The position numbers and the translations under genes are program-made. The notes beneath the pieces were generated by a model that worked only from the letters and a program-made list of their open reading frames with translations, had not been told where the DNA came from and did not search any database. Positions 23,322-30,770 of a stretch of DNA of 33,507 nt are shown one piece after another. Source of the DNA: an uncultured Oscillospiraceae bacterium (GTDB lineage: Bacteria; Bacillota; Clostridia; Oscillospirales; Oscillospiraceae); NCBI GenBank assembly GCA_944386975.1, contig CALXDC010000032.1, positions 1-33,507 of the forward strand, read 5' to 3'. Position 1 is the first letter of the stretch, and each line of letters begins with the position of its first letter.

Positions 23322-24685
23322 AGCTGCTGAGACTGGAATGCTACAAATGCCGCCGCCGGAAGATCGTTCTGGTGTGCGCTGCCGTTCTGGCGGTAGAGCT
23401 GGTCTGGACGGGAGGCTTTCTTTCCTATCAGGACCCGGAGGAGCTGCGGCAGGGGTGGATGCTCCTGCTTTACAATCTCAGTCTGGTGGACGCCATCGTT
23501 CTGCCCCTCAGCGTAGCCACCCTGGCCAGCCGCAGCTGTGAGCTGGAGCACAGGGGCAGCACCTGGAAGCTGCTGGAGACTATGACGTCGCCCGGCCGGC
23601 TCTATGCCGCCAAACTTGGGTGGGGCGCTCTGGTGCTGGCGGCGCTGCTGGCCGTCCGTTCCGGGCTGTGTCTGGCGGTGGGAGTGGCCTTCGGCTTTCC
23701 AGGCCCGATACCGTGGGGGCGGCTGGGGCTGTTCACGCTGCTCTCCTGGGCGGTATCCATGATGGTCTATGCGCTGCAGCAGGGGCTGTCCCTGCGCTTT
23801 GCCAACCAGGCTGCAGCCTTGGTGTGCGGCATCTCCGGCAGTTTTCTTGGCATCCTTTCCATGCTGTTTCCACCGGCGCTGATCCGGTGCGTGCCCTGGG
23901 GATATTACGGACTTCTGGCGCTGGTGGGCATGGACTGGGACCCGGCCACCCGGGTGACAAGCTTCCATTGGCGGTGGCCGCAGCCTGCCGACCTCGCCCT
24001 GCTGCTGGTCTGGGCGGCGGTGTTCCTGATAACGGGCCGGACGCTGTTTGTCAAAAAGGGAGGTGTGAGAGATGCTGCTGCGTTGTTTGAATGCGGAGGT
24101 GCAGAAGTGCCGCCGCTCCCCGGTGTGGCTGGCATTTCTGGTTCTGCCCATCTTTCCCGCCGTTCTGGGGACCGGAAATTATCTTGGCAATCTGGAGGCC
24201 CTGGAAAACGGCTGGTACAGCCTGTGGAGCCAGCATACCCTGTTCTCCTCCACCTTCTTTCTGCCCGCGCTGCTGGGGGTGTTCTGCGCCTGGCAGTGGC
24301 GGCTGGAGCACACCGACCGCAACTGGAACAGCTTTCTTACCGCACCGGTGCCGGTGAAGGATCTGTACGCGGCCAAGCTGATTCTGTCCGCCGGAGTGTC
24401 GGTGCTGGCCCAGGGCTGCATCGGGGGACTGTTCCTGCTCAGCGGGAGAATAGCAGGTATCACAGGACCGGTGCCGCCGGAGCTGCCGGGGTGGCTGCTT
24501 TGCGGGGCGCTGGGGGGCGTTTCGGTCTGTGCGGTGCAGCTCTTTTTCAGTCTGGCCGTCCGGGCCTTTGCCCCGCCGGTGGCCTTCGGCCTGGTGGGCG
24601 GGATACTGGGCCTTCTGGTCACTGCCCAGGGTATGGGGTATGCCTTCCCATATTCGCTGCTCTGCCTGGGGATGCGGGCCAATAA
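23318..24685 (+). CDS. ABC-2 type permease 1 (MutE/CprB-like) with a frameshift that removes its stop
   Basis: The real permease covers about residues 1-247 (to about 24057): six membrane segments, with LYNLSLVDAIVLPLSVATLA and WAVSMMVYALQQGLSLRFAN inside, matching lantibiotic-immunity permeases of about 250 residues. After LFVKK the frame reads GGVRDAAAL and then runs out of phase through the next gene to 24685. Dropping one G from GGGAGG (24058-24063) would give LFVKKEV then a stop at once, just before the next ATG; so one base was probably inserted in the G-run. The 200 residues added would be basic, Gly/Ala-rich junk. It may be a real mutation or a sequencing error. Confidence 0.8.
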   Translation: MKLLRLECYKCRRRKIVLVCAAVLAVELVWTGGFLSYQDPEELRQGWMLLLYNLSLVDAIVLPLSVATLASRSCELEHRGSTWKLLETMTSPGRLYAAKLGWGALVLAALLAVRSGLCLAVGVAFGFPGPIPWGRLGLFTLLSWAVSMMVYALQQGLSLRFANQAAALVCGISGSFLGILSMLFPPALIRCVPWGYYGLLALVGMDWDPATRVTSFHWRWPQPADLALLLVWAAVFLITGRTLFVKKGGVRDAAALFECGGAEVPPLPGVAGISGSAHLSRRSGDRKLSWQSGGPGKRLVQPVEPAYPVLLHLLSARAAGGVLRLAVAAGAHRPQLEQLSYRTGAGEGSVRGQADSVRRSVGAGPGLHRGTVPAQRENSRYHRTGAAGAAGVAALRGAGGRFGLCGAALFQSGRPGLCPAGGLRPGGRDTGPSGHCPGYGVCLPIFAALPGDAGQ

Positions 24686-24800
24686 CCCTCAGATGGAACT
24701 GGATCTGCCGCCCTTTCTGCTCTCAGCGCTGGTTTATACCGCGGCATTTGCGCTCCTTGGGCTGTGGTACCTCCGGCGGCGGGATGCAGCGGCGGAATAA
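24072..24800 (+). CDS. ABC-2 type permease 2 (MutG/CprC-like)
   Basis: 242 residues with six membrane segments, matching the second subunit of lantibiotic-immunity exporters. It starts LLRCLNAEVQKCRRSPVWLA, keeps WRLEHTDRNWNSFLTAPVPV (the conserved cytoplasmic loop of the family) and ends in basic residues. GGGAGG (24058-24063) is its ribosome binding site and is the very run that carries the frameshift of the previous gene. Together with the ATPase and permease 1 it should form the exporter. Confidence 0.92.
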   Translation: MLLRCLNAEVQKCRRSPVWLAFLVLPIFPAVLGTGNYLGNLEALENGWYSLWSQHTLFSSTFFLPALLGVFCAWQWRLEHTDRNWNSFLTAPVPVKDLYAAKLILSAGVSVLAQGCIGGLFLLSGRIAGITGPVPPELPGWLLCGALGGVSVCAVQLFFSLAVRAFAPPVAFGLVGGILGLLVTAQGMGYAFPYSLLCLGMRANNPQMELDLPPFLLSALVYTAAFALLGLWYLRRRDAAAE

Positions 24801-24814
24801 TGCCGGGTGTTCCA

Positions 24815-24874
24815 AAAGGAGACCGCCGCAAAGGAGACCGCCGCAAGCACACTGCTTGCGGCGGTCTCCTTTTT
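24815..24874 (+). terminator. Terminator of the exporter operon with a duplicated left arm
   Basis: AAAGGAGACCGCCGCAAG (24830-24847) pairs with CTTGCGGCGGTCTCCTTT (24855-24872), an 18-bp perfect stem with a seven-base loop, then TT. The 15-base unit AAGGAGACCGCCGCA also stands just before it (24816-24830), a tandem copy that can pair with the same right arm. Reading leftward it also ends the DUF6132 gene. Confidence 0.85.
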
Positions 24875-24879
24875 GGACG

Positions 24880-25098
24880 TCACGATCTCCTGCAGCTGCC
24901 TCCGCAGCAGCACGATCCCAATGCGCCGGAGCATAGCCAGCCAATGAGACCCATGTATGCCATGGAGCGCACGGGACTGGAGGCGATGGCGCAGGACCCG
25001 GTGGAGCAGCCCACCAGAGCGTAGTAAACCAGGCCTACCAGCACGCCGCCCAGGGTGAACAGGGCCGGACGCAGCCATTTTTTGAAGTGCTCTTTCAT
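24880..25098 (-). CDS. DUF6132 family protein
   Basis: 72 residues with two membrane segments (about 10-30 and 48-66). Between them lies GCSTGSCAIASSPVRSMAY, the conserved DUF6132 core, and the end has CSGALGSCCCGGSCRRS, a Cys-rich tail. Start supported by AGGAGG. The stop of thioredoxin reductase lies one base before its ATG, so it is in the thioredoxin operon. Such genes often sit beside thioredoxin or rhodanese genes, pointing to a thiol/redox role in the membrane; this is inferred. Confidence 0.85.
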   Translation of the reverse strand: MKEHFKKWLRPALFTLGGVLVGLVYYALVGCSTGSCAIASSPVRSMAYMGLIGWLCSGALGSCCCGGSCRRS

Positions 25099-25099
25099 G

Positions 25100-26029
25100 T
25101 CAGATTCCTCCTGCCAGGTATTCCTCCGCCATGTGGACCGCCGTGGCCCCGTCGGACACGGCGGTTACCACCTGTCGCAGAGGTTTTGTCCGCACATCGC
25201 CCACGGCATAGACGCCGGGGAGATTGGTCTTCGTGGTCTCGTCTGCCATAATGTAGCCGTTGTGATCCAGCTTTAGCTGGTCCTGCGCCAGCTCGGTGGC
25301 GGGTTTTCTGCCGATGCTGATGAATACGCCGTCACAGGGAAGAACAGTTTCCCCCCCTGTATGGACGTCCTTCAGCTTCACACCAGTCAGTTTGTCCTCC
25401 TGGAGCAGCTCTGTGACAACGCTGTTCCAGCGAAATTCCACGTTTTCCGCCTGCATCAGCGGCCCGTGATAGACCTTGGTGGCCCGCAGGGTGTCCCGGC
25501 GGTGGACCAGAATCACCTTTTTGGCGATGCGGCTGAGGAGCATAGCGTCTGCTGCGGCGGAGTTTCCGCCTCCCACCACCACCACAGTCTTGCCCTTGTA
25601 GCGCATTCCGTCGCAGGCGGCGCAGTAGGCCACGCCCCGGCCGGTGAGGGCGGACTCATTGGACAGCCCCAGCTCTCTGGGGGTGGCGCCGGTGGCCAGC
25701 ACCACAGTTTTGGCATAGAACGTGCCTTCGCTGGTTTCCAGCACCTTGGGTTCGGTGGTGAGATCCATACGCTCCACCTGAGCCAACACGCTGCCGGCGC
25801 CGAAGCGCTCCGCCTGCTGCTGCATCCTTTCCGCCAGAGTGAAGCCGTCGATCCCATCCTCGAAGCCCGGATAGTTGTCGATCCTCTCTGTCAGGGCCAT
25901 CTGACCGCCGGCTGAGAGCTTTTCCAGCACCAGAGTGCGGAGTCCGGCCCGGGCAGCGTAGAGGGCCGCCGTATAGCCGCCGGGCCCTCCGCCCACCACG
26001 ATCATATCGTAAACATGGAGCTCCCCCAT
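25100..26029 (-). CDS. trxB: Thioredoxin-disulfide reductase
   Basis: 309 residues from the ATG whose complement ends at 26029, preceded by AGGAGGTGAG; a GTG three codons earlier is too close to that site. FAD site GGGPGGYTA at about 13-21, redox Cys136 and Cys139 in CAACD, NADPH motif GGGNSAA at about 153-159, and GDVRTKPLRQ near the end. All features of low-molecular-weight thioredoxin reductases are present. It uses NADPH to reduce thioredoxin, encoded just upstream in the operon. Confidence 0.96.
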   Translation of the reverse strand: MGELHVYDMIVVGGGPGGYTAALYAARAGLRTLVLEKLSAGGQMALTERIDNYPGFEDGIDGFTLAERMQQQAERFGAGSVLAQVERMDLTTEPKVLETSEGTFYAKTVVLATGATPRELGLSNESALTGRGVAYCAACDGMRYKGKTVVVVGGGNSAAADAMLLSRIAKKVILVHRRDTLRATKVYHGPLMQAENVEFRWNSVVTELLQEDKLTGVKLKDVHTGGETVLPCDGVFISIGRKPATELAQDQLKLDHNGYIMADETTKTNLPGVYAVGDVRTKPLRQVVTAVSDGATAVHMAEEYLAGGI

Positions 26030-26042
26030 GGTTCTCACCTCC

Positions 26043-26366
26043 TCATTTCTCCAGGGCCTCCTGGATGAATTGGTCCATGGCTGCCTTGGAGCCGGGGTTC
26101 ACCACGAAATCTGCAGCCGCTCCGTTTTTATAAAGAATCAGGGTGGGGATCACCTCCACGCCCTCCGCCTCGGCCAGCTGCGCCTCCTCATCAATGTTGA
26201 CCTTGGCCACCACAAGCCGGTCGCCGTACTCCTCGGCAATTTTCTCATAGGCGGGGGCGATCCGGCGGCAGTAGCCGCACCAGGGAGCCCAGAAATCCAC
26301 CAGGACGGGTTTGTCCCCCTGTATCATCTGCTGCAGTTGTTCCTTGTTCATATTGATAGCCGCCAT
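26043..26366 (-). CDS. trxA: Thioredoxin with WCGYC active site
   Basis: 107 residues, start at the ATG whose complement ends at 26366, with AAGGAG upstream. The fold is ordinary thioredoxin (PVLVDFWAPWC; VEVIPTLILYKNG with the cis-Pro). The active site is Trp29-Cys-Gly-Tyr-Cys33; the usual Pro is Tyr, which probably changes the redox potential. First gene of the leftward operon with trxB and a DUF6132 protein, divergent from a TetR regulator. Confidence 0.93.
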   Translation of the reverse strand: MAAINMNKEQLQQMIQGDKPVLVDFWAPWCGYCRRIAPAYEKIAEEYGDRLVVAKVNIDEEAQLAEAEGVEVIPTLILYKNGAAADFVVNPGSKAAMDQFIQEALEK

Positions 26367-26499
26367 GCCGGTCAGCTCCTTTCCTTTGTTTGGCCTTAGT
26401 ATATCCAAAATCCCGGTCTCTTTCTGTGATAAGGTCACCCAGCATGTGTTTTGCTGCGGAAACAGTAAAAAATTTACAGTGAGAAAGCAAAAGAAATGC

Positions 26500-26540
26500 T
26501 TGACAAGATGGGGGAAACTCTTATAATGAACCATGTTCAT
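26500..26540 (+). promoter_or_regulatory. Promoter and palindromic operator of the TetR gene
   Basis: A perfect TTGACA (26500-26505), a 16-base spacer and a perfect TATAAT (26522-26527). ATGAAC (26526-26531) and GTTCAT (26535-26540) form an exact palindrome with a three-base centre, over the transcription start. A TetR dimer bound here would block the promoter, i.e. autorepression. The leftward thioredoxin operon starts 134 bases away. Confidence 0.82.
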
Positions 26541-26554
26541 ATTGGGGTGATTGA

Positions 26555-27112
26555 ATGAATACGGTTGTCACATCAAAAGAGGAAATTCTGAAAACCAGCC
26601 GGGAGCTGATCCGGCGGGAGGGCTGGTCTGCGGTCAATATCCGTTCGGTGGCGGCTGCCTGCGGGGTATCCGTCGGCTCCATTTATAACTATTTTGAATC
26701 CAAGGCCGCGTTGATGAGCGAAACGGTGGAGAGCGTCTGGCATGAAATCTTTCACTGCCCGGAGGATGAGGCGGCGCTGCAGGATACGCAGACCTGCATC
26801 ACCTGGCTCTACCGGCGGATGGAATACGGCGATAAACAGTATCCTGGATTTTTTACCCTCCACTCCCTGGGCTTCATGGGGGAGGACAAGTCCGACGGGA
26901 GGCGGAGGATGCAGGAGACCTGGCGGCATATGTCGGAGGTCCTCTGTTCTGTTTTGCAGCGGGATGAGAAAGTCCGGCAGGACGCCTTTACCCAGCAGTT
27001 TACGGCGGGAAAATTTGCGGACCTCCTGTTTTCCCTGATGTTGTCGGCGCTTCTGCGGCAGGACTACGACCCCGCAGCTGTGCTGGAGATTGTACGCAGG
27101 TCCCTCTATTGA
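26555..27112 (+). CDS. TetR/AcrR family transcriptional regulator
   Basis: 185 residues. The N-terminal TetR helix-turn-helix is clear (EEILKTSRELIRREGWSAVN, then IRSVAAACGVSVGSIYNYFE and SKAALMSETV). The C-terminal ligand domain is helical and of unknown specificity. GGGGTGA precedes ATG 26555. Two membrane-protein genes follow at 27184 and 27631 in the same direction and may be its targets. Confidence 0.93.
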   Translation: MNTVVTSKEEILKTSRELIRREGWSAVNIRSVAAACGVSVGSIYNYFESKAALMSETVESVWHEIFHCPEDEAALQDTQTCITWLYRRMEYGDKQYPGFFTLHSLGFMGEDKSDGRRRMQETWRHMSEVLCSVLQRDEKVRQDAFTQQFTAGKFADLLFSLMLSALLRQDYDPAAVLEIVRRSLY

Positions 27113-27183
27113 AGTTCCGGCGAAGCGGCGGGGACGTCATATCCCGGAAATTGGGCATGGTTTCTGCGAAAAGGAGACAGACG

Positions 27184-27627
27184 ATGAAAGTGAAACGGAA
27201 TACGCTGCTGCTTCTGGCCTGCCTGGTGTGGAGCGCAGCGGGGTTCAATATCCTCCGCATTGGATTGATGGCCTATCCGGCTTATCTCACGGTGCTGAAT
27301 ATCCTGTTGTCTGCCCTGGTGTTTACCGTGTTTCAGAAATTTATCTTTGGGAAATTGGTGAAGAAGCACACCGCCAGAATCCTCTCCTATCTGGAAGAGC
27401 GGCACTTTTTCCTGAAATTCTTTGACGGGAAGGCCTTTGCCGTGATGGCGGTGATGATGACCGGCGGCATTGGCCTGCGCCTGAGCGGACTTGCGCCGGA
27501 GAGATTTATTGCCGTATTTTATACCGGCCTGGGCGCTGCGCTTTTGCTGGCCGGCCTGCTGTTTGGAGGAAATTACGGTAAGGCCGCTTTTGCCGCCCAT
27601 GATAAAGTGGAAGAAAAAGGAGACTGA
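27184..27627 (+). CDS. Membrane protein of unknown function, four helices
   Basis: 147 residues from ATG 27184, with AAGGAG (27170-27175). Membrane segments at about 7-26, 32-52, 85-105 and 110-135. Between the second pair lies a basic cytoplasmic loop (KFIFGKLVKKHTARILSYLE). No family is recognised. It belongs to the TetR operon, and the next membrane gene starts three bases after its stop. Confidence 0.75.
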   Translation: MKVKRNTLLLLACLVWSAAGFNILRIGLMAYPAYLTVLNILLSALVFTVFQKFIFGKLVKKHTARILSYLEERHFFLKFFDGKAFAVMAVMMTGGIGLRLSGLAPERFIAVFYTGLGAALLLAGLLFGGNYGKAAFAAHDKVEEKGD

Positions 27628-27630
27628 ACC

Positions 27631-28326
27631 ATGCAGGCCATAATGGAAACATTGTTTGACACTGTTTATCTCATCTCGGTCATTACCATCGGTATTTTGA
27701 TGATTCGGGGCGGCAGGGGAGACCGCCAGTTCCGGCTCTTCGGCGTGATGGCGGTGGTGCTGGGGGCGGGAGACGCCTTCCACCTGATTCCCAGGGCGGT
27801 GGCCCTGTGTACCACGGGCCTGGAGAATTACACCGTCCTTCTGGGGCTGGGGAAGTGGATTACCTCCGTTACCATGACGGTGTTCTATGTGCTGCTCTAC
27901 CATGTGTGGCGGCAGCGGTATCACATCAAGGGAAAGGGGAGACTGACTGCTGCCGTGTATCTTCTGGCCGGGCTGCGGGTTCTGCTGTGCATGATGCCTC
28001 AGAACCGGTGGCTCAGCGCCGACGCCCCTCTCTCCTGGGGAATCTGGCGCAACATCCCCTTCGCCCTGCTGGGCCTTGCGGTGATCGTGCTGTTTTACCG
28101 CAGCGCCGGAGAGCGGGGAGACCGGGCCTTCCGCTGGATGTGGCTGACCATTGTGCTGAGCTTTGGCTTTTACATCCCGGTGGTGCTGTGGGCGGACGCC
28201 GTCCCTGTGATCGGGATGCTGATGATTCCCAAGACCTGCGCGTATGTCTGGACGGTGCTCATCGGCTATTTCGCCATGAAGCGGGAATGCGGGGCGGGAG
28301 AGGCCCGCACGGAGAGGGCGGACTGA
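27631..28326 (+). CDS. Membrane protein of unknown function, seven helices
   Basis: 231 residues, about seven membrane segments (about 9-25, 35-55, 68-93, 103-120, 137-155, 164-185, 190-215) and a hydrophilic C-terminus. Contains GDRQFRLFGVMAVVLGAGDA and FHLIPRA. No family is recognised. It lies three bases after the previous membrane gene, so translation is likely coupled. The TetR regulator upstream is the likely controller; an uncharacterised transport, signalling or envelope role is possible. Confidence 0.75.
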   Translation: MQAIMETLFDTVYLISVITIGILMIRGGRGDRQFRLFGVMAVVLGAGDAFHLIPRAVALCTTGLENYTVLLGLGKWITSVTMTVFYVLLYHVWRQRYHIKGKGRLTAAVYLLAGLRVLLCMMPQNRWLSADAPLSWGIWRNIPFALLGLAVIVLFYRSAGERGDRAFRWMWLTIVLSFGFYIPVVLWADAVPVIGMLMIPKTCAYVWTVLIGYFAMKRECGAGEARTERAD

Positions 28327-28448
28327 GCCGCGGCTGAGAGGCGGCGACTCTGCGCTGCCTTCGGCAAACCGCAGGCGGGTTGTTTTACGGAGAGGGAATC
28401 GCGGGACTTTTCCATTTGGACGCCGCAGCATGCTGCATGTGGGGGACA

Positions 28449-28494
28449 AGAGCAGAGTCTGACGCCGGAGGGCGTTGGACGCTGCTCTTTTTTT
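28449..28494 (+). terminator. Terminator of the TetR operon
   Basis: AGAGCAG (28449-28455) and CTGCTCT (28482-28488) bound a longer stem with one mismatch region and GACGCC/GGCGTT inside. Seven T follow. Apart from this and the promoter at 28560, the 334 bases between 28327 and 28660 contain nothing I recognise. Confidence 0.88.
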
Positions 28495-28559
28495 GCGGAA
28501 AGGGGGGAGGGTGAAACAGCCCTCCGGCTGCGGTGTGGATACTATGCAGACGGCATCCA

Positions 28560-28588
28560 TAGACGATTGCGGCCAAATGGTATATAAT
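28560..28588 (+). promoter_or_regulatory. Promoter of the DUF1351-exonuclease gene
   Basis: TAGACG (28560-28565), a 17-base spacer and a perfect TATAAT (28583-28588). A leader of about 65 bases leads to GGAGG (28650-28654) and ATG 28661. Confidence 0.78.
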
Positions 28589-28660
28589 TGTCACAATCAT
28601 CGGATGGTCCCGGTTGGCCGTAAAAATACCGCATGTCGGATTGTTTACAGGAGGTTTACG

Positions 28661-29998
28661 ATGGATCCGTTGCAAATTCAATCCCGCCAGCAGCCCGGTC
28701 TGGTTGCCATTGACAATTTTCAGGAGATGCGGGCGGCGCTGACAGCCGTGCTGGCCCGCTATGAAAACGTGGTCTACACAGAGGCTATGCTGTCCGACGC
28801 CAAAGCGGACAAGAGGGAACTGACCCGTCTGCGCAAGGAGCTGGACGACCGCCGCAAGGAGGTCAAAAAGGCCTACATGGCGCCCTATCTCGTCTTCGAG
28901 GATCAGGTGAAGGAGCTCATCGCCATGATCGACGCGCCCCTGAACGAGATCAAGGCGTTCGTAGCGGCCATGGAGGAGCGGGAGAAGGCCGCCAAGCGGG
29001 GGGAGATCGAGGCCTATTTCCGCAGCCGCTGCGGCGCGCTGGGGGGCATGGCGGATCAGGTGCTGCACAGCCCCGCCTTTTTTGACGCCAAGTGGCTCAA
29101 CAAGACCACCTCCGCCAAAGCATGGCAGGCGGCGGTGGACACCAAAATTGCCGATGCGGCCCGGGATCTGGGCAGCATTCAGGCCGTCGGCGGGCAGCAC
29201 ACAACCGCGCTGACGGAAAAATACCTGGAGACGCTGAACACGGAGGGACTGGCGGCCTATCGGAGTAAGCTGGCGGCCATGGAGCATGCCGCCGCGCCCG
29301 CATCCGCCCCGCTGCCGGGGGAGGACCGGCGCAGCGGCTACAAGGTGCTGAAGCTCACCGGTACGCCGGAGCAGATGACCCAGGTCCTGGAGCTGCTGGA
29401 GCTGGCAGGGGTTGCTTGGGAGGAGCTGGAGGACGGGATGCCGCAGCCCATGCCGGAGCTGGAGCGGCCAGACTTCGACTCCTTTGTGGCCTTCGACATC
29501 GAGACCACCGGTACCTACGGCGCCGCCAACGGAGACGCCCCCGCCGAGATCACGGAGATCGGCGCGGTGAAGGTGGTGGACGGACAGATTGTGGAGCGGT
29601 TCTCCGAGCTGGTCAACCCCGGAAGAAAAATTTTGCCCCGCATTGCCCGTATCACCCACATCACCGACGAGATGGTGGCGGACAGGCCGGGAATCGACGA
29701 GGTGATTCGGAAGTTTGCCGCTTTTGTGGGGGACAGCGTGCTGGTGGGCCACAATATCAAGGCCTCCGACCTCTACTACATCGACCGGGCCGCCAGGCGG
29801 GCGGGGGTCCGGATGGAAAACGCCTTTTTTGACACCTACCGCTATGCCAGAACCTGCAGGGAGGCGCAGGGCTGGGAGAATGTGAAGCTGGAGTATCTCT
29901 CCCGGCAGTTCGGCGTGGAGCAGCCCGACGCCCACCGGGCCTGGTGTGACGCCGAGGCCAACGTGGGGGTCTATTTCAAGCTGAAGGAGCTGCCGTAA
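28661..29998 (+). CDS. DUF1351-DEDDh 3'-5' exonuclease fusion
   Basis: 445 residues. The N-terminal 260 or so show the phage-type DUF1351 pattern: a helical start with LSDAKADKRELTRLRKELDD, RRKEVKKAYMAPYLVFEDQV and KELIAMIDAPLNEIKAFVAA. From about 275 a DnaQ/PolC-like exonuclease follows: Exo I FDIETTG (Asp279, Glu281), Exo II GHNIKASDLYYID, Exo III HRAWCDAEAN (His and Asp). All four acidic residues and His are present, so it should degrade DNA or RNA 3'-5'. DUF1351 is otherwise a phage protein near RecT/SSB-like genes. The start is supported by GGAGG (28650-28654). A free-standing gene; no phage genes are nearby. Confidence 0.88.
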   Translation: MDPLQIQSRQQPGLVAIDNFQEMRAALTAVLARYENVVYTEAMLSDAKADKRELTRLRKELDDRRKEVKKAYMAPYLVFEDQVKELIAMIDAPLNEIKAFVAAMEEREKAAKRGEIEAYFRSRCGALGGMADQVLHSPAFFDAKWLNKTTSAKAWQAAVDTKIADAARDLGSIQAVGGQHTTALTEKYLETLNTEGLAAYRSKLAAMEHAAAPASAPLPGEDRRSGYKVLKLTGTPEQMTQVLELLELAGVAWEELEDGMPQPMPELERPDFDSFVAFDIETTGTYGAANGDAPAEITEIGAVKVVDGQIVERFSELVNPGRKILPRIARITHITDEMVADRPGIDEVIRKFAAFVGDSVLVGHNIKASDLYYIDRAARRAGVRMENAFFDTYRYARTCREAQGWENVKLEYLSRQFGVEQPDAHRAWCDAEANVGVYFKLKELP

Positions 29999-30047
29999 GC
30001 GAAAGCGCGTCTGTCCCGCCGCCGGAAGCCCCATTTGGAAGATGGAA

Positions 30048-30076
30048 TGGACGGTATAGACCTGAGGGGCTATAAT
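30048..30076 (+). promoter_or_regulatory. Promoter of the truncated response regulator
   Basis: TGGACG (30048-30053), a 17-base spacer and a perfect TATAAT (30071-30076). The leader holds a strong hairpin (30094-30115) and GAGGGTGGG (30124-30132) before ATG 30141. Confidence 0.72.
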
Positions 30077-30093
30077 AGGGGGAAGAATCCTGT

Positions 30094-30115
30094 CCCGGCG
30101 GGGAAACCCGCCGGG
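30094..30115 (+). other. GAAA-tetraloop hairpin in the 5' leader
   Basis: CCCGGCGGG (30094-30102), loop GAAA (30103-30106), CCCGCCGGG (30107-30115): nine GC pairs capped by a GNRA tetraloop. It lies just inside the transcript and eight bases before the ribosome binding site. There is no T-run, so it is not a terminator. It may protect or regulate the mRNA. Confidence 0.75.
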
Positions 30116-30140
30116 CTCCATATGAGGGTGGGACGACCAT

Positions 30141-30770
30141 ATGAAACGTATATTTTTTGTTGAGGACGATTTGAGCCTGATCAACGGATTGTCCTTCGCC
30201 ATCAAGAGGCAGGGCTATGAGGTCGATGTGGCCAGAACCTGCGCGGAGGCGGAGGCGCTGTGGCGGAGCGGCGGGTACGATCTGGTCATTCTGGACGTGA
30301 CGCTGCCCGACGGCTCCGGCTTTGATCTCTGCAGAACCATCCGCCGGTCCTCCAAGGTGCCGGTCATGTTCTTGACGGCGGCGGACGAGGAGACGGATGT
30401 GATCATGGGCTTGGAGATCGGCGGTGACGACTATATCACCAAGCCGTTCAAGCTGGCAATTTTCCTGTCGCGGATCAACGCGCTTTTACGAAGGAGTGAG
30501 AATTTCAGCCGGGACGAGGGAACACTGACCTCCAACGGTATTACCGTGCTGCGGCTGCAGCGCCAGGTCTACAAAAACGGCGTGCCGGTGGAATTGACTG
30601 CCGGAGAATACAAGCTGCTGTGCCTGTTTCTGGAGAATCCCGGCATTGTGCTGTCTCCGGCAGCGCAGGCCCGGCGGAGCACATCCGGGCCGGAGGCCTG
30701 GGCCTTTTCAGCGTGGAGACCTCTCTGGGGATTCATCATGCGGCTGAGGCGCCCAAGAACCTGGTTCTGA
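30141..30770 (+). pseudogene. OmpR-family response regulator truncated by a deletion
   Basis: The receiver domain is complete (Asp9/Asp10, Asp52 in LDVTLPDGSG, Lys in YITKPF) and the winged helix starts normally (NGVPVELTAGEYKLLCLFLE, then NPGIVLS). After that, at about 30657-30662, the sequence jumps into a permease gene in the wrong frame. The last 36 or so residues are nonsense, and the recognition helix and wing are lost. It can perhaps accept a phosphate but not bind DNA. The promoter and ribosome site are still good, so it is probably transcribed. Confidence 0.85.

Noticed and set aside
24815-24845. CRISPR-like or VNTR repeat
   Set aside because: Only two copies, one shared with a terminator stem; no spacers or further units.
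28385-30205. 606-residue leftward frame opposite the DUF1351-exonuclease gene
   Set aside because: Antisense shadow of a gene with complete catalytic motifs; the frame also runs through a promoter and a hairpin.
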